This document shows, in pieces, positions 45,101 to 57,524 of a DNA stretch of 64,000 bases. The notes under the pieces were generated by a model that did no database searches, had not been told where the DNA came from, and saw only the letters and a list, made by a program, of their open reading frames with translations. Each line of letters starts with the position of its first letter. Position 1 is the first letter of the stretch. The stretch comes from Amycolatopsis sp. NBC_01480 (GTDB lineage Bacteria; Actinomycetota; Actinomycetes; Mycobacteriales; Pseudonocardiaceae). The stretch is from assembly GCF_036227205.1 (NCBI RefSeq), contig NZ_CP109442.1:7440001-7504000 (forward strand), written 5' to 3'. The position numbers and the translations under genes are program-made.

Positions 45101-48100
45101 CGCCGCGGTGGCTCGGACGCTGGCCCGGCACCGGGACACCTTCGAGCACCGGACCGTGGTCCTCGCCGAGGACGCCGAGGGCCTGCGCGCGGCACTGCGG
45201 GAGACGGGCGAGCCACCCGCCGACACCGTGGTCAGCGGGCGGGTCGTGCGCGGCGCGGACGGGCCGGTCGCGTTCGTCTTCCCCGGCCAGGGCTCGCAGT
45301 GGGCCGGGATGGCGGCGGAGCTGTTCGACAGCAGCGACACGTTCGCCGACGCGTTCACCGAATGCGCCGAGGCGCTGGCCGAGCACGTCGACTGGTCGCC
45401 GCTCGCGGTGCTGCGGGCCGAGCCGGGCGCGCCGGGGCTCGACCGGGTCGACGTGGTGCAGCCGATGCTGTTCGCGGTGATGGTCTCGCTGGCGCGGCTG
45501 TGGCAGTCGTACGGGGTGCACCCGGACGCGGTGATCGGGCACTCGCAGGGGGAGATCGCGGCCGCCTGCGTGGCGGGCGCCCTGACCCTGCAGGACGCCG
45601 CGCTGGTCGTGGCCCGGCGCAGCATCGCGATCGGCGAGCTGGCCGGGATGGGCGGCATGGTTTCGATGGTCGCGACGACCGCCGAGGCGACCGCCCGGAT
45701 CGAACGCTGGGACGGCCGGATCGACATCGCCGCGGTCAACGGGCCGACCGCGACCGTCGTCGCGGGCGAGCCGGGCGCGCTGGACGAGCTGATGGCCGAA
45801 TGCGCCGAGGCCGGGGTGACCGCCCGCCGTATCCCGGTGGACTACGCCTCGCACACCCGGCAGGTCGAGCGGCTGCGGGAGCGGCTGGCCCGCGACCTGG
45901 CCGGCATCCGGCCCCAGCCGACGACGGTGCTCATCCAGTCCACCGTGACCGGCTCCGCCATCGATCCCTCCACAATGGACGCCGAGTACTGGTACACCAA
46001 CCTGCGCCAGACCGTGCGCCTGCAGGAGGCGGTGAGCGGGCTGGCCGCGCAGGGCTACCGGGTGTTCCTGGAGCCGAGCCCGCACCCGACGTTGCGGCTG
46101 GCGGTCGAGGAGACCGTGGAAGCGGCGACGGGCGGGGCGGGCTCCGTGGTCGCCGGCACGCTGGTCCGCGAACGGGGCGGGCGGCGGCGCTGGCTGGCGG
46201 CGGTGGCCGAGCTGGCCACGGCCGGGGTGCCGGTCGACTGGACGCCGGCGCTGACCCCGGGCCCGATGGCGCAGCTGCCGACGTACCCGTTCCAGGGCCG
46301 GTACTTCTGGCCCGAGCCGGCGCGCGGCACCGCGGACCCCACGGCGCTGGGGCTGGTGGCGGCCGGGCACCCGGTGCTCGGCGCCGGGATGGAGCTGCCC
46401 GACGGCAGCACGGTGTTCACCGGGCGGATCTCGGTCGCGGCCGATCCGTGGGTCGCCGACCACGCGGTGTTCGGCAGCACGCTGGTGCCCGCCACCGCGC
46501 TGGCCGACCTGGCCCTGCACGTCGCGCAGGTGCTGCGGACCGAGTCCGGCCTGGCCGAACTCGCCGTGGTCGCCCCGCTGGTGCTGCCGCGGGACGGGGG
46601 AGCCGAGCTGCGCGTCACGGTCGAGGCGCCGGACGCGGACGGACGGCGCGCGGTGCTGGTGCACTCGCGCACCAGCACGCCGGAGTGGACGCAGAACGCC
46701 ACCGCCGCGCTGGTCCCCGAGGTGCCGCCGGTGACCGAGACCCTCGAGGACTGGCCCCCGGCCGGCGCGGAGCCGATCGCCGTGGACGGGCTTTACGCGG
46801 ACCTGGCGGCGCAGGGCTATCAGTACGGTCCCGCGTTGCGTGGCCTGCGAGCCGCGTGGCGCTCCGGGGAAACCCGGTACGTCGAGGTGGAACCCTTGGT
46901 GGCCAACGGTTATCACGTCCATCCGGCCACTGTGGACGCTGCTCTGCACGCGATCGGCCTCCTCCCGGCCGTCGACCTGCCCGCCGGGCACATCCGGCTG
47001 CCGTTCGCCTGGTCCGGGGTGCGCCGGTATGGCGCGGGTGATCCGGCCGCGGGAGCCCTGCGAGCCCGGATCGAACCGCGGGGCGACGACGAGCTGGCGG
47101 TGGTGCTGGCCGACAGCACCGGCCGGGTGCTGCTGAGCATCGACTCGCTCTCGCTGCGCGCGGTGCCCTCGGACGTCCTCGCCGCCGCGGCGGTGGTCGA
47201 CGACGCGTTGTTCGTGCCCCGCTGGATTCCTGCGGTTGCCCTGGCCTCCGGTACAGCGGATCCGGCAGGATGGCCGGACGAGATGGCCGTGCTCGCCGGT
47301 CCGGCCGAGCGCCTGGCCGCCGAGCTGATCGCGGCGGGCGGCGGCGTCTGCGTCGTCCCGGATTTCCTTGCCGTGACGGGGGAAACGGTGCTCGCCGTGC
47401 TCCCGGCGTCCGGCACCGACGCCGAGGCCGCGGAGGCCGCCGCGAACGCCGCGCTGAGCCTGGTGCACCGCTGGCGGGAAGACGCCCCGGAAGCCCGGCT
47501 CGTCGTGGTCACCACCGGGGCGACCGCCGCGGTGCCCGACCCGGCGGCGGCCACCGCTTGGGGACTGCTGCGCACGGCGCAAAGCGAGCACCCGGACCGG
47601 ATCGTGCTGCTCGACCTCGCGGACGAAACCGCCGCGCAGGACGGGGCGATGGTGCTGGCCGCGTTGCGCACCGGCCATCCGCAGCTGTCGGTGACCCCGG
47701 CGGAGGTCTTCGTGCCGAGGCTGGTGCCGCTGAGCGCGCCGGCCGGCCAGGGCTGGGGCGCGGGCGAGGGCACCGCGGTCGTCACCGGCGGTTCGGGCAC
47801 GCTCGCCCGGACCATCGCCCGGCACCTGGTGACCCGGCACGGCGTCCGCGAGCTGCTGTTGCTCAGCCGTCGAGGCGGCGACGCCCCCGGAGCCACGGAA
47901 TTCGCCGAGGAACTGGCCGGGCTCGGCGCGAGCGTCGAGACGGTGGCGTGTGAGGTCGGGGACCGGGACTCGGTGGCCGCGGCGCTCGCCGGTCGTCCGA
48001 TCAGCCTGGTGGTGCACGCCGCCGGGGTGCTGGACGACGGCCTGGTCGACACGTTCACCCCCGAGCGGCTGGCCGCGGTGCTGCGGCCGAAGGTGCTCGG

Positions 48101-49058
48101 CGCCTGGCACCTGCACGAGCTGGCGCCCGACGCGCAACTGGTGCTGTTTTCCGCCGCTGCCGGGACATTCGGCAGCGGCGGGCAGGCCGGCTACGCGGCG
48201 GCGAACGCCTACCTCGACGCCCTGGCCCGGCACCGTCACGCGCTCGGCCTGCCGGGTGCCGCACTGGCCTGGGGCCTCTGGGCGACGGCCAGCGGCATGA
48301 CCGGCGAGCTGGGCGCGGACGACCTCGCCCGGCTGGCCGCCGCGGGCATCCAGCCGATCACCGACGCGCTCGGCCGCGACCTGTTCGACGCGGCGCTGGC
48401 CGCCGGCGAGCCGGTCACCGTGCCGATCCGGCTGGACCTCGCGGGCCTGCGGGCCCGCGGCGGCAGCCCGCACCCGCTGCTGGCCGGCCTCACCGCGCCC
48501 GCCGGGCCGGTGGCGGCGCGGCCGGCCGGTCTGGCGGCGCGGCTCGCGTCGGCCGAACCGCAGGAGCGGGCGGCGATCGTCACGGCCTTCGCCCGCGACC
48601 ACGTCGCCGCGGTGCTGGGTCCTGGCGAGGCGTCGGCGGTCCCGCTGGACCAGCCGTTCACCGAACTCGGGTTCACCTCGCTGAGCGCGGTGGAGCTGCG
48701 CAACCGGCTCGCCCGCGCCGCGGACGTCCGGCTGGCGACCACGGTGGTGTTCGACTACCCGACGGTGTCCGCGCTCGCGGCGCACCTGCTGGAACTGGTG
48801 TCCCTCGCCTCGGCCGGGCCCGCCGCCCCGGCCGCCGACCCGCTGGCCGAAGTGGACCGGCTGGAACGGGTCCTGCAAGCGTCCACAGTGGACAACGCCA
48901 CCCGGGAGCGGCTGGCCGGCCGGCTGCACCGGCTGATCGGCCGGCTGACCCCGGCCGGGGAGCCGGATGGCGGCGCCGAAGAGCCCGACCTGCTCGAAGG
49001 CGACGCCGACGCGTTGCTCCGATTCATCGACAGCATCGACAGCGCAGTCGACGGCTGA
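39108..49058 (+). CDS. Type I PKS C: module 4 (KS-AT-KR-ACP) and module 5 (KS-AT-DH-KR-ACP)
   Basis: This is a 3316-aa two-module PKS. An N-terminal docking helix (about 12-42) precedes module 4: KS (Cys212), AT (GHSIG at 655; HAFH at 757: malonyl), a post-AT dimerization element (about 925-965), KR (TGGTGALG at 1164; no LDD; Trp1299 eight residues before Tyr1307, hence A-type giving an L-hydroxyl) and ACP Ser1470. Module 5: KS (from about 1528), AT ([13 protein letters not shown]: methylmalonyl), DH ([18 protein letters not shown]), KR ([12 protein letters not shown]-type) and an ACP with Ser3191, where the usual GFDS reads GFTS. A C-terminal docking helix follows. Expected output is a hydroxyl followed by an alpha-methyl conjugated alkene. 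Confidence 0.96.
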   Translation: MTVTDRQGSAGSTEDRLRDYLRRATADLKSARHRLREHEARANEPIAVIGIGCRFPGGVSAPEDLWELVRTGTDAITPFPGDRGWDLAGLPSDSGLGAEEARSGGFLTGAGGFDPAFFEMSPREAIAADPQQRLLLETAWEAIERAGIDAATLRGSDTGVFAGVIGQDYSAGNEDPGVEGYRMTGTQNSVASGRVAFQLGFRGPAITLDTACSSSLVATHLAVQSLRQGECSLALAGGATVIATPEVFVEFSRQGGLSPDGRCRSFSGDANGTGLGEGAGLLLLERLSEARTNGHPVLAVIRGSAVNQDGASNGLTAPSGPAQARVIASALAAAGLRAEDVDTVEAHGTGTVLGDPIEARALLEVYGRSRPADRPLWLGSVKSNIGHTQAAAGAAGLIKMIMALRAGQLPPTLHVGEPSAEVDWAEGAVRLLTDATPWPETDRPRRAAVSSFGISGTNAHVIVEQADEAFEPADTPVTLPAVPLVLSARSADALRDQARRLDTVLRADPAPRPLDVAYSVAAGRSLFEHRAGVVAADRDGLLTALAEIADGRVAPSTVTGGLAFLFAGQGSQRPGMGRELHAAFPVFAEALDEITDSFDPLLPAPLRPVMWAEPGTPDADRLNQTEFTQPALFAVEVALHRQLHAWGLRPDALLGHSIGELAAAHAAGVLSLADAVVLVGARGRLMAAAPAGGAMAAIRAGEDEVRETLGDYRDRAEIAAVNGPQATVVSGDRDAVEELAAHWTAAGRKVTRLRVSHAFHSPHMAGALEEFTAVAAGLTFREPSVPVVSNLTGRLLTADEARSPEYWARHIRQAVRFADGVRTLAGLGIRTAVEIGPDGALSALGRESTDEVVFASAAKEKRDAAETLLGAVVTAQLRTASPDRVSVFDWTGAARTSLPTYPFQRSDLWLTPAAPPTGEAGASADFWAAVEADDVTALGDTLELPESGRAALGELVPALAKWRRGQAERAAAAELRLHVRWSAVPTGDTMPGGTWLVVDGPADLVAALGEGGADVRSVTAETLTGHQDDEIAGVVIAVADEEPITTTLTALTAAAGIEAPVWVVTRDAVAAVPSDSRRATRPGQAAVWGLLRTISLERPGRRGGLLDLPATLDRRTSARLRAVLGEPGAEDQYAVRQAGAFVPRLVRAEDRGGAWRTSGTALITGGTGALGGHVARLLVERGATRLVLLSRRGPAADGDEALRAELTGLGAEVEILACDVTDAGELASVVASAKDPKAPYRTVVHTAGALWLGETDSITPAEVADVLGAKVEGAKALDVIFADTDLDAFVLYSSVSGTWGAGGQALYAAANAALDAVAATRRGRKQKAVSVAWGRWAGEGMVDAEAAEYLRKRGLRGLDPERAVVALADVLAGDATTAVIADIDWPVFVKAITSARPTRFFDGVLAPAEPAPAAGLAALTGHTGLAGIPARQREHALRELVRDQVAAVLGHRDPAALDPARPFTELGIDSLTAVEFRDRIVAATGLTLPTTVVFDQPTPDALATHLLGLLGEDTAEEGPQVGAETDDDPIAVVSMSCRFPGGVQTPEDLWRLVVEGTDAVGEFPADRGWDPEALYDPDPEAAGKSTVRTGGFLHDATNFDAAFFGISPREALSMDPQQRVLLQIAWELFERAGLRAGDVRGTSTGVFVGTNGQEYSSLLMADAGSAATEGFVVTGTASSVLSGRLAYTFGLQGPAVSVDTACSSSLVSMHLAAKALRAGECTLALAGGVTVLSKPSLFVEFSRQRALAPDGRCKAFADAADGTGWGEGAGLVLLERLSDARRNGHPVLAVLRGHGLNQDGASNGLSAPNGAAQERLIRETLAGAGLTTADVDLLEAHGTGTRLGDPIEASALLATYGQGRPADRPLWLGSVKSNIGHTQAAAGVAGVIKAVEALRHGLLPATLHVDAPSGKVDWTGGGVALVTETAPWPEVDRPRRAAVSSFGISGTNAHVILEQAEAPEMSTVDEQRQVLPFVLSARSEDALRELTTRLSLEDNHDVAAVARTLARHRDTFEHRTVVLAEDAEGLRAALRETGEPPADTVVSGRVVRGADGPVAFVFPGQGSQWAGMAAELFDSSDTFADAFTECAEALAEHVDWSPLAVLRAEPGAPGLDRVDVVQPMLFAVMVSLARLWQSYGVHPDAVIGHSQGEIAAACVAGALTLQDAALVVARRSIAIGELAGMGGMVSMVATTAEATARIERWDGRIDIAAVNGPTATVVAGEPGALDELMAECAEAGVTARRIPVDYASHTRQVERLRERLARDLAGIRPQPTTVLIQSTVTGSAIDPSTMDAEYWYTNLRQTVRLQEAVSGLAAQGYRVFLEPSPHPTLRLAVEETVEAATGGAGSVVAGTLVRERGGRRRWLAAVAELATAGVPVDWTPALTPGPMAQLPTYPFQGRYFWPEPARGTADPTALGLVAAGHPVLGAGMELPDGSTVFTGRISVAADPWVADHAVFGSTLVPATALADLALHVAQVLRTESGLAELAVVAPLVLPRDGGAELRVTVEAPDADGRRAVLVHSRTSTPEWTQNATAALVPEVPPVTETLEDWPPAGAEPIAVDGLYADLAAQGYQYGPALRGLRAAWRSGETRYVEVEPLVANGYHVHPATVDAALHAIGLLPAVDLPAGHIRLPFAWSGVRRYGAGDPAAGALRARIEPRGDDELAVVLADSTGRVLLSIDSLSLRAVPSDVLAAAAVVDDALFVPRWIPAVALASGTADPAGWPDEMAVLAGPAERLAAELIAAGGGVCVVPDFLAVTGETVLAVLPASGTDAEAAEAAANAALSLVHRWREDAPEARLVVVTTGATAAVPDPAAATAWGLLRTAQSEHPDRIVLLDLADETAAQDGAMVLAALRTGHPQLSVTPAEVFVPRLVPLSAPAGQGWGAGEGTAVVTGGSGTLARTIARHLVTRHGVRELLLLSRRGGDAPGATEFAEELAGLGASVETVACEVGDRDSVAAALAGRPISLVVHAAGVLDDGLVDTFTPERLAAVLRPKVLGAWHLHELAPDAQLVLFSAAAGTFGSGGQAGYAAANAYLDALARHRHALGLPGAALAWGLWATASGMTGELGADDLARLAAAGIQPITDALGRDLFDAALAAGEPVTVPIRLDLAGLRARGGSPHPLLAGLTAPAGPVAARPAGLAARLASAEPQERAAIVTAFARDHVAAVLGPGEASAVPLDQPFTELGFTSLSAVELRNRLARAADVRLATTVVFDYPTVSALAAHLLELVSLASAGPAAPAADPLAEVDRLERVLQASTVDNATRERLAGRLHRLIGRLTPAGEPDGGAEEPDLLEGDADALLRFIDSIDSAVDG

Positions 49059-49093
49059 GCCGAACCCGTCCCGTCATCGGTGGAGGAGATCCC

Positions 49094-52336
<3,243 letters not shown>

Positions 52337-52382
52337 AGCGAACAACGATGTCCGCAGTCCTTTGCACAGTGAGGTGAGAGTA

Positions 52383-53876
52383 GTGGTACAGGCCCTTCCG
52401 GACCCGAGTGTCCTGATCGTCGGCGGCGGGCCGACCGGCTTGATGTTGGCCTGCGAGCTCGGGCTGGTCGGGATCCCGACCGTGCTGGTCGACAAGAGTC
52501 CCGGCCCGCGGCCGGCCGCCCCGGGCATCGCGATCAACATCGGCACCGCCGAGCTGCTGGCCCAGCGCGACTGGCTCGACCCGATCCGGGCGGTCGGCAC
52601 GGTGCTGCCCGCGGCGCACTTCGCGCTGGTCGGCCTCGACCCGACGGTGCGCGCGGCGGAGCGGGAAAACGCCTACCTGGTACCGCAGAGCGCGGTCGAA
52701 CGGGTGCTGGCGGAGCGCGCCGTCTCGCTGGGCGCGGTCCTGCGCCGCGGCACCGAGCTGGTCGACCTGACCCAGGACGCGGACGGGGTGACGGCGCGGC
52801 TGCGCGGCCCGGACGGCGCGTACGACCTGCGGGCGCGCTACCTGGTCGGCGCCGACGGACCGGACGGCCCGGTCGGCCCGCTGGCCGGGATCGGTGCCAC
52901 CGAAACGGAAATCCCGTCGTACGGCCTCGTCGGCGACCTGCGCGCGGACTTCGCCAAGCTGCCGGCGGAGCTGTTCGGCGTCCACCGGCACCCCGGCAAC
53001 GGCGGCTTCTACACCGGCGCCCCGGCGGGCAACGGCCTGCTGCGTTTCATGACGGCCGAGTTCGGCGCCCGCGCGGACGCCTCGGGCCCGCTGGAGACCG
53101 CGGAGCTGGTCGCGGGCCTGCGCCGGGTCACCGGCGCCGAGCTGCCGTCGGCCGCCGAAGTGGTGTGGGCACAGCGATACCGGCAGCGCACCAGGCTCGC
53201 CGAGCGTTACCGCGAGGGCCGGGTCTTCCTCGCGGGCGACGCGGCGCACGTGTTCCCCGCACTCGGCGGCGCCCGGATCAACACCGGCGTCGAGGACGCG
53301 GTGAACCTGGGCTGGAAGCTGTCCGCGGTGCTGCGCGGCACCCTGCCGGAGACCATTTTGGACACTTACCAGCAGGAGCGGCAGCCGGTCGCGGTGGCCG
53401 CGGCGGACAGCACCGCGGCGCAGCTGGCGCTCGGCGCGCCCGCTCCCGGCGTGGCGCAGCTGCGGGAGCTGTTCGCCACGCTGGTCGGGCTGCCTCAGGT
53501 GAACGACTACCTGGTGGACCTGGTCACCGGCCTGGACGCCCGGTACCCGGAGCCGGACGGCACCGACCCGGACAGCGTCGTCGGCACCCTGCTCAGCCCG
53601 GCCCGCCTGAAAACCCTCGGCGGCGGCGAGGTGGCGGAAGCGCTGCGCCAAGGCCGCGGCGCCCTGACGTACACCGAACCGGAATGGCTCGACGCCGTCG
53701 GCGCCACGGACGCCGTCTGCGGGCTGGCACTGGTCCAGGTGTCCGATCTGGACTCCCCGGGCACCCGCCTGCTCATCCGCCCCGACGGCCGCGTCGCGGC
53801 GGTCGACCCGGACGGCACAGAACCCTACCGAGTCGGCGACGCCTTGCGTTCCTGTTTCGGCAACAGCTGCTGCTGA
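52383..53876 (+). CDS. PHBH-type FAD protein; candidate PyrE3-like [4+2] decalin cyclase
   Basis: This is a 497-aa group A flavoprotein-monooxygenase homologue. The GTG at 52383 follows GAGGTGAGAGTA. FAD binding is intact: GGGPTGL (14-20) and LAGDAAHVFP with Asp286. Other family positions have drifted. The DG motif reads GADGPDGPVGPL (156-167), lacking the usual Ser and Arg. The segment normally GGQGMN reads GGARIN (295-300). The Arg of the xRTxE element near residue 53 is missing. PyrE3 of pyrroindomycin is a homologous flavoprotein that forms a trans-decalin by [4+2] and does not oxidise its substrate. The gene ends the PKS operon (46 bp after PKS D) and the predicted chain is set up for decalin closure. 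Hydroxylation or epoxidation remains possible. Confidence 0.85.
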   Translation: MVQALPDPSVLIVGGGPTGLMLACELGLVGIPTVLVDKSPGPRPAAPGIAINIGTAELLAQRDWLDPIRAVGTVLPAAHFALVGLDPTVRAAERENAYLVPQSAVERVLAERAVSLGAVLRRGTELVDLTQDADGVTARLRGPDGAYDLRARYLVGADGPDGPVGPLAGIGATETEIPSYGLVGDLRADFAKLPAELFGVHRHPGNGGFYTGAPAGNGLLRFMTAEFGARADASGPLETAELVAGLRRVTGAELPSAAEVVWAQRYRQRTRLAERYREGRVFLAGDAAHVFPALGGARINTGVEDAVNLGWKLSAVLRGTLPETILDTYQQERQPVAVAAADSTAAQLALGAPAPGVAQLRELFATLVGLPQVNDYLVDLVTGLDARYPEPDGTDPDSVVGTLLSPARLKTLGGGEVAEALRQGRGALTYTEPEWLDAVGATDAVCGLALVQVSDLDSPGTRLLIRPDGRVAAVDPDGTEPYRVGDALRSCFGNSCC

Positions 53877-53884
53877 CCCGCACC

Positions 53885-53943
53885 AAAGACTCGTGAGTGG
53901 CTATGACGGTTCTAACCGTCACAGCCACTCACGAGTCTTTTTT
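53885..53943. terminator. Long bidirectional terminator, Amycolatopsis-type palindrome
   Basis: A 56-nt near-perfect palindrome (53885-53940) has outer arms of 18 bp (53885-53902 with 53923-53940), one mismatch, then 8 bp around a CT centre. It is flanked by AAA and a run of six T. It lies between the convergent flavoprotein and exporter genes, so it serves both. Its core ACTCGTGAGTGGCTATGACGG looks like a dispersed intergenic repeat rather than a local invention. Confidence 0.9.
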
Positions 53944-53954
53944 CCGGGGGCGGG

Positions 53955-55439
53955 TCAGGAAGCTGAACTGGACGGCTCCGTGGCGGGAGCCGCCTCCTCC
54001 ACGGCAGCAGCGGCCGGAGCCGATGTCTTGAGGATCACCAGCGTGATCAGCAGCGCCAGCACGGCGAACACGGTGCTGGCGATGAACCCGTGCCGCATGC
54101 CGAGCGCGATGGCGTCGTGGCTGATCTCCACTGCCGACTGGGAGTCCGCGGTGCTCGCGTAGATCGCGGACAGGACGGCGATGCCCAGGGCCGAGCCGGT
54201 CATCATGGTGGTCTGGAGCACGCCCGAGGCGGCGCCGGCGTCGGACGGGTCCACAGTGGACATGATGGCCATGTTGATCGGCACGATGATCAGGCCCAGG
54301 GCCAGGCCGACCAGCAGCATCGGGCCGAAGATGCCGCCGAAGTAGGTGGTCGACGCGGTGATCGTGACGAGCCAGCCGGCGCCGGCGGCCAGCAGGACCA
54401 GGCCGGCGGCCGCGGTGGGCTTGCCGCCGTAACGGCCGAGGACCTTGATGGCGGTGCGCGAGGTGATCAGCAGGCCGATCGCCATCGGCAGGAAGGCCAA
54501 GCCTGCCTGCAGCGGCGTGAAGCCGAGCACCAGCTGCAGGAACTGGATGATCAGGAACTGGAAGCTCATCGTCACCATCGGCACCAGCAGCATGTTCGTG
54601 AACCCGGCCGCGCGGGCCCGGTTGGCGAACAGGCCCAGCGGCATGATCGGCTGCGCGGCCCGGCGCTCGATGACCACGAAAGCCGCCAGCAGCACCACGC
54701 CGGCTGCCAGGATCACCAGCGTGACCGGGTCGCCCCAGCCGTGGTCGGCGGTGCGCACCAGCGCGAAAACCACGGCCAGCACGCCGATCGCGGACGTCAG
54801 CGCGCCGGCCAGGTCGAACCGGCCGCTGTGGCGTGGCGACTCGGCCACGTGCTTCGGCGCCAGCACCAGCACGAGCAGTCCGATCGGCACGTTGATCAGC
54901 AGCACCCAGCGCCAGTCGGCCAGCGTGGTGATGATCCCGCCGAGGATCAGCCCCAGTGTCATCGCAGAGGCGGTCACCGACGAGTACACGCTCAGCGCCT
55001 TGCCCTGCCGGTCACCGGTGAAGTTGGTGGTGAGCAGGGCCAGCGTGCTCGGCCCGGCGAGCGCCGCGCCCGCGCCCTGCAGCGCGCGGGCGGCGATCAG
55101 CCACGCGGGGTTCTGCGCGACCCCGGCCAGCAGCGAAGCCGCGGTGAACACCGCGACGCCGATCAGGAACGCCCGGCGGCGGCCGAGGATGTCCCCGGCG
55201 CGCCCGCCCAGCAGGAGCAGGCCGCCGAAGGCGAGCAGGAACGAGTTGGTCACCCAGGACAGTCCGCTCGGGCTGAACCCGAGGCCGTGGCCGATCATCG
55301 GCAGCGCGACGTTCATGATGGTGCTGTCGAGCATCAGCATGAGCTCGCAGGAGACGATGATCGCCAGGGTGAGCCCGGTGACGCGGGCGGGACTCACCCC
55401 CGCTCCCTGCCCGGCGGGCGGCTGCGGCGAACTCGACAT
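53955..55439 (-). CDS. MFS drug exporter, EmrB/QacA (DHA2) family
   Basis: This is a 494-aa inner-membrane proton antiporter with about 14 hydrophobic segments, probably the export/self-resistance pump for the product (AbyD type). The ATG at 55439 has GAGGAGA six bases upstream. Longer frames upstream would add a non-membrane tail. Landmarks are MLDSTIMNVALP in TM1 (motif D1, LDxTxxNVALP), GRAGDILGRRRAF (motif A) after TM2, and ARALQGAGAALAGP (motif C region). The C-terminus is short and Ala-Ser rich. It is divergent from a TetR gene with a 28-bp operator between them, so it should be induced by its substrate. Confidence 0.94.
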   Translation of the reverse strand: MSSSPQPPAGQGAGVSPARVTGLTLAIIVSCELMLMLDSTIMNVALPMIGHGLGFSPSGLSWVTNSFLLAFGGLLLLGGRAGDILGRRRAFLIGVAVFTAASLLAGVAQNPAWLIAARALQGAGAALAGPSTLALLTTNFTGDRQGKALSVYSSVTASAMTLGLILGGIITTLADWRWVLLINVPIGLLVLVLAPKHVAESPRHSGRFDLAGALTSAIGVLAVVFALVRTADHGWGDPVTLVILAAGVVLLAAFVVIERRAAQPIMPLGLFANRARAAGFTNMLLVPMVTMSFQFLIIQFLQLVLGFTPLQAGLAFLPMAIGLLITSRTAIKVLGRYGGKPTAAAGLVLLAAGAGWLVTITASTTYFGGIFGPMLLVGLALGLIIVPINMAIMSTVDPSDAGAASGVLQTTMMTGSALGIAVLSAIYASTADSQSAVEISHDAIALGMRHGFIASTVFAVLALLITLVILKTSAPAAAAVEEAAPATEPSSSAS

Positions 55440-55557
55440 GGATTCTCCTCGGGTACGGTGGGGCTGAACGCGGCCGGGAAGGGCAGCGCTCCGGCAAAGG
55501 CAGTGCGGCGAACGGTTACGGCGGGTATGCGGCCCGCCGGGACGGCGTGGTCGAGCG

Positions 55558-55585
55558 GTGTAGTGAACGGCACCGTACACTATAC
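55558..55585. promoter_or_regulatory. 28-bp TetR operator between exporter and TetR genes
   Basis: GTGTAGTG (55558-55565) and CACTATAC (55578-55585) form an inverted repeat with 7 of 8 pairs and a 12-bp spacer. This is about the size of QacR-type operators. It lies in the 212-bp gap between the divergent starts, which holds no gene. Confidence 0.6.
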
Positions 55586-55651
55586 AAGCCGGTCGCGGCG
55601 TGGGCAATGGTGACCCCGTGGACGCACCCGGTGGAACGCGGAGGAGAGACC

Positions 55652-56236
55652 ATGACGGAGGCGGCCGCGCCACGGAAGACCCGGCGCCGGGGCGAAGACC
55701 TCGTGCACGCCGTCTACACCGCGACCGTGGAGCAGCTCTGCTCGGTGGGCTACGCCCGGCTGAGCATGGAGGGCATCGCCGCGGCGGCGGGCACCGGCAA
55801 GGCGGCCCTGTACCGGCGGTGGAGCACCCTGGACGAGCTGGTCCGCGACACCCTGGGCGACATGCTGCCGCCGCCGCCGGAAGTGGCCGAGGACGCCACC
55901 CTGCGCGCGGGCATGATCGAGCTGGTGTCCTATCTGAACGCCGCGCTGTTCGACTCCAAGCGCGCCGCGTTCCAGGCGGTCGCCGCCCACAGCGGCGACG
56001 ACACCTCGATGCTGCGCGAGCTGTTCCGCGAGCGCGTGCTCGACCCGTGCCAGGAACGCTTGCTGGAACTCATGAAGCGCTGCGGCGCCGACCGAGGCTC
56101 CCGTAACGGACGGATCGCCTCGGTGGCCCCGGCGATGGTGATGTACGACTGCACGCTGGGCCGCCCGATGCTCACGGCGGCCGAACTGGAGTCCATAGTG
56201 GACGACGTGCTGCTGCCGCTGGTCGCCACCGCTTAG
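55652..56236 (+). CDS. TetR-family repressor of the exporter
   Basis: This is a 194-aa TetR regulator. The ATG at 55652 is preceded by GGAGGAGA, and the longer open frame from 55547 lacks a site. The HTH reads LSMEGIAAAAGTGKAALYRRWSTLDELV. The ligand domain ends LESIVDDVLLPLV. It is related to the TetR at 7026-7646, sharing the KAALYRRW and DEVLLPLV-type ends. Divergence from the DHA2 pump and the operator at 55558-55585 indicate the common repressor/pump pairing, with the cluster product or an intermediate as the likely inducer. It corresponds to AbyC by context. Confidence 0.92.
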   Translation: MTEAAAPRKTRRRGEDLVHAVYTATVEQLCSVGYARLSMEGIAAAAGTGKAALYRRWSTLDELVRDTLGDMLPPPPEVAEDATLRAGMIELVSYLNAALFDSKRAAFQAVAAHSGDDTSMLRELFRERVLDPCQERLLELMKRCGADRGSRNGRIASVAPAMVMYDCTLGRPMLTAAELESIVDDVLLPLVATA

Positions 56237-56262
56237 CGTCTTCTGGCCCGGCCTGGTCCGAA

Positions 56263-56347
56263 GCGCCCCAATGTGGCGTTCGGTGCGTCCAGCGCACCGA
56301 ACGCCACATTGGGTGCGCTCAACGCAACCAACGCCGCATTGGGGCGC
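56263..56347. repeat. Palindromic intergenic repeat (CCAATGTGGCGTT family), terminator
   Basis: There is a perfect 21-bp stem (56267-56287 with 56293-56313) and a 5-nt loop. A degenerate third arm copy follows at 56323-56344, 30 bp after the second. The outermost 11 bases (56263-56273) also pair with 56337-56347, so two alternative folds exist. It lies between the convergent TetR and LLM genes and should terminate both. I associate this family with repeated intergenic elements of Amycolatopsis genomes. Confidence 0.8.
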
Positions 56348-56374
56348 AAGCCCCGCCGCTCGGTGGATCCCCGC

Positions 56375-57373
56375 TCAGCGGGCGAGGATCTCGTACGCGT
56401 GCACCCGCGCCTCGTGGTCGGCGATCGGGGCGACGGCCATCACCTCGTCGGCGCCGGTGCGGTCCACCAGGTTCGCCAGCTGGGCCTTGACCGTCTCCGG
56501 GGAGCCGATCAGCTGACCGGCGAAGGACGACTGCACGATCTGCAGGTCCGCGCCGGAAAGCGGGCGGCGGGCGGCGTCGTCGGGCAACGGGAACAGGGCG
56601 AACGGGTTGCTGCGCCCGGAAACCAGCGCGTGCGCGAGCGAACCCGACTGGTGCGCGGCCGCTTCATCGGTGTCCGCGGCGACCAGGAACGCGGTGACGA
56701 TCACGTACGGCTCGGGGAAGGCCTCGCTCGGCCGGAAGTTCTCGCGGTACGCGCGGGTGGCGGCCTCGGCGGCGTCGGGCCGCAGGTGGTTGGCGTAGGC
56801 GTACGGCATGCCGCGCCCGGCGGCCAGCAGGCCGCTGGACGGGCTCGACCCGAGCATCCACACCGGCGGCCGGGCCGGGATCTCCGGCACCGCGCGGATC
56901 TCCATCCCCGGCCCGCGCGGGCTCTTCCCGCCGTCCAGGTAGTACTCGAGTTCCTTGACCTGCTCGGGAAAGTCCTGCGCGGACAACGGGTCCGACGAGC
57001 GGCGCAGCGCGCCCGCGGTGAGCGGGTCGGTGCCCGGCGCACGGCCGACGCCCAGGTCGATCCGGCCCGGGTGGAACACCTCCAGCGTGGCGAACTGCTC
57101 GGCCACGACCAGCGGCGGGTGGTTGGGCAGCATCACCCCGCCCGAGCCGACCCGGATCCGCTCGGTGGCCGCGGCCACCCGCCCGATCAGCACCGTCGGC
57201 GCGGACGAGGCGAGGCCCGGGGTGTTGTGGTGCTCGGCGACCCAGTACCGGTGGTAGCCCAGCTTTTCGGCCGCCAAAGCCAGCTCGAGGCCGTTGCGGA
57301 TGGAGGTCTGCGCGGGGATGCCCTCGAAGACCGGGTGCGTGTCCAGCACGCTCAGGACGGGAGAAGCGGACAT
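56375..57373 (-). CDS. Luciferase-like (LLM) flavin-dependent oxidoreductase, MsnO8 type
   Basis: This is a 332-aa TIM-barrel protein of the bacterial-luciferase superfamily, MsnO8/YhbW group, using FMNH2 or F420. Diagnostic segments are [12 protein letters not shown] at the N-terminus, [47 protein letters not shown] and [27 protein letters not shown]. The start is the ATG at 57373. The Shine-Dalgarno is weak. The abyssomicin cluster carries a related monooxygenase (AbyE), so a tailoring oxidation or epoxidation of the polyketide is plausible, but the substrate cannot be read from the sequence. It lies downstream of the P450 gene on the same strand, beyond a hairpin. Confidence 0.9.
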   Translation of the reverse strand: MSASPVLSVLDTHPVFEGIPAQTSIRNGLELALAAEKLGYHRYWVAEHHNTPGLASSAPTVLIGRVAAATERIRVGSGGVMLPNHPPLVVAEQFATLEVFHPGRIDLGVGRAPGTDPLTAGALRRSSDPLSAQDFPEQVKELEYYLDGGKSPRGPGMEIRAVPEIPARPPVWMLGSSPSSGLLAAGRGMPYAYANHLRPDAAEAATRAYRENFRPSEAFPEPYVIVTAFLVAADTDEAAAHQSGSLAHALVSGRSNPFALFPLPDDAARRPLSGADLQIVQSSFAGQLIGSPETVKAQLANLVDRTGADEVMAVAPIADHEARVHAYEILAR

Positions 57374-57441
57374 GGTTGTGGTTTCCCAATCTCGTTCGTA
57401 CAACAGGGTTTTCCGGGAGCACACCGCCGGGACCACCAGTG

Positions 57442-57481
57442 CCGCGCCCGGGGAGCCGAATGCCGTTCGTCCCGGGCGCGG
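57442..57481 (-). terminator. Hairpin between P450 and LLM genes
   Basis: An 11-bp perfect stem (57442-57452 with 57471-57481) with an 18-nt loop begins 44 bp after the P450 stop. It may attenuate read-through into the LLM gene. The rest of the 151-bp gap shows no clear promoter. Confidence 0.5.
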
Positions 57482-57524
57482 GGAAACCGTCCGCCGCCCA
57501 TTATCGGGTACGGACGGGAACTTG

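Noticed and set aside
52383..53876. Calling the flavoprotein a standard aromatic hydroxylase
   Set aside because: The substrate pathway has no aromatic ring, and the DG and GGQGMN-type positions are altered; I kept oxygenase only as an alternative.
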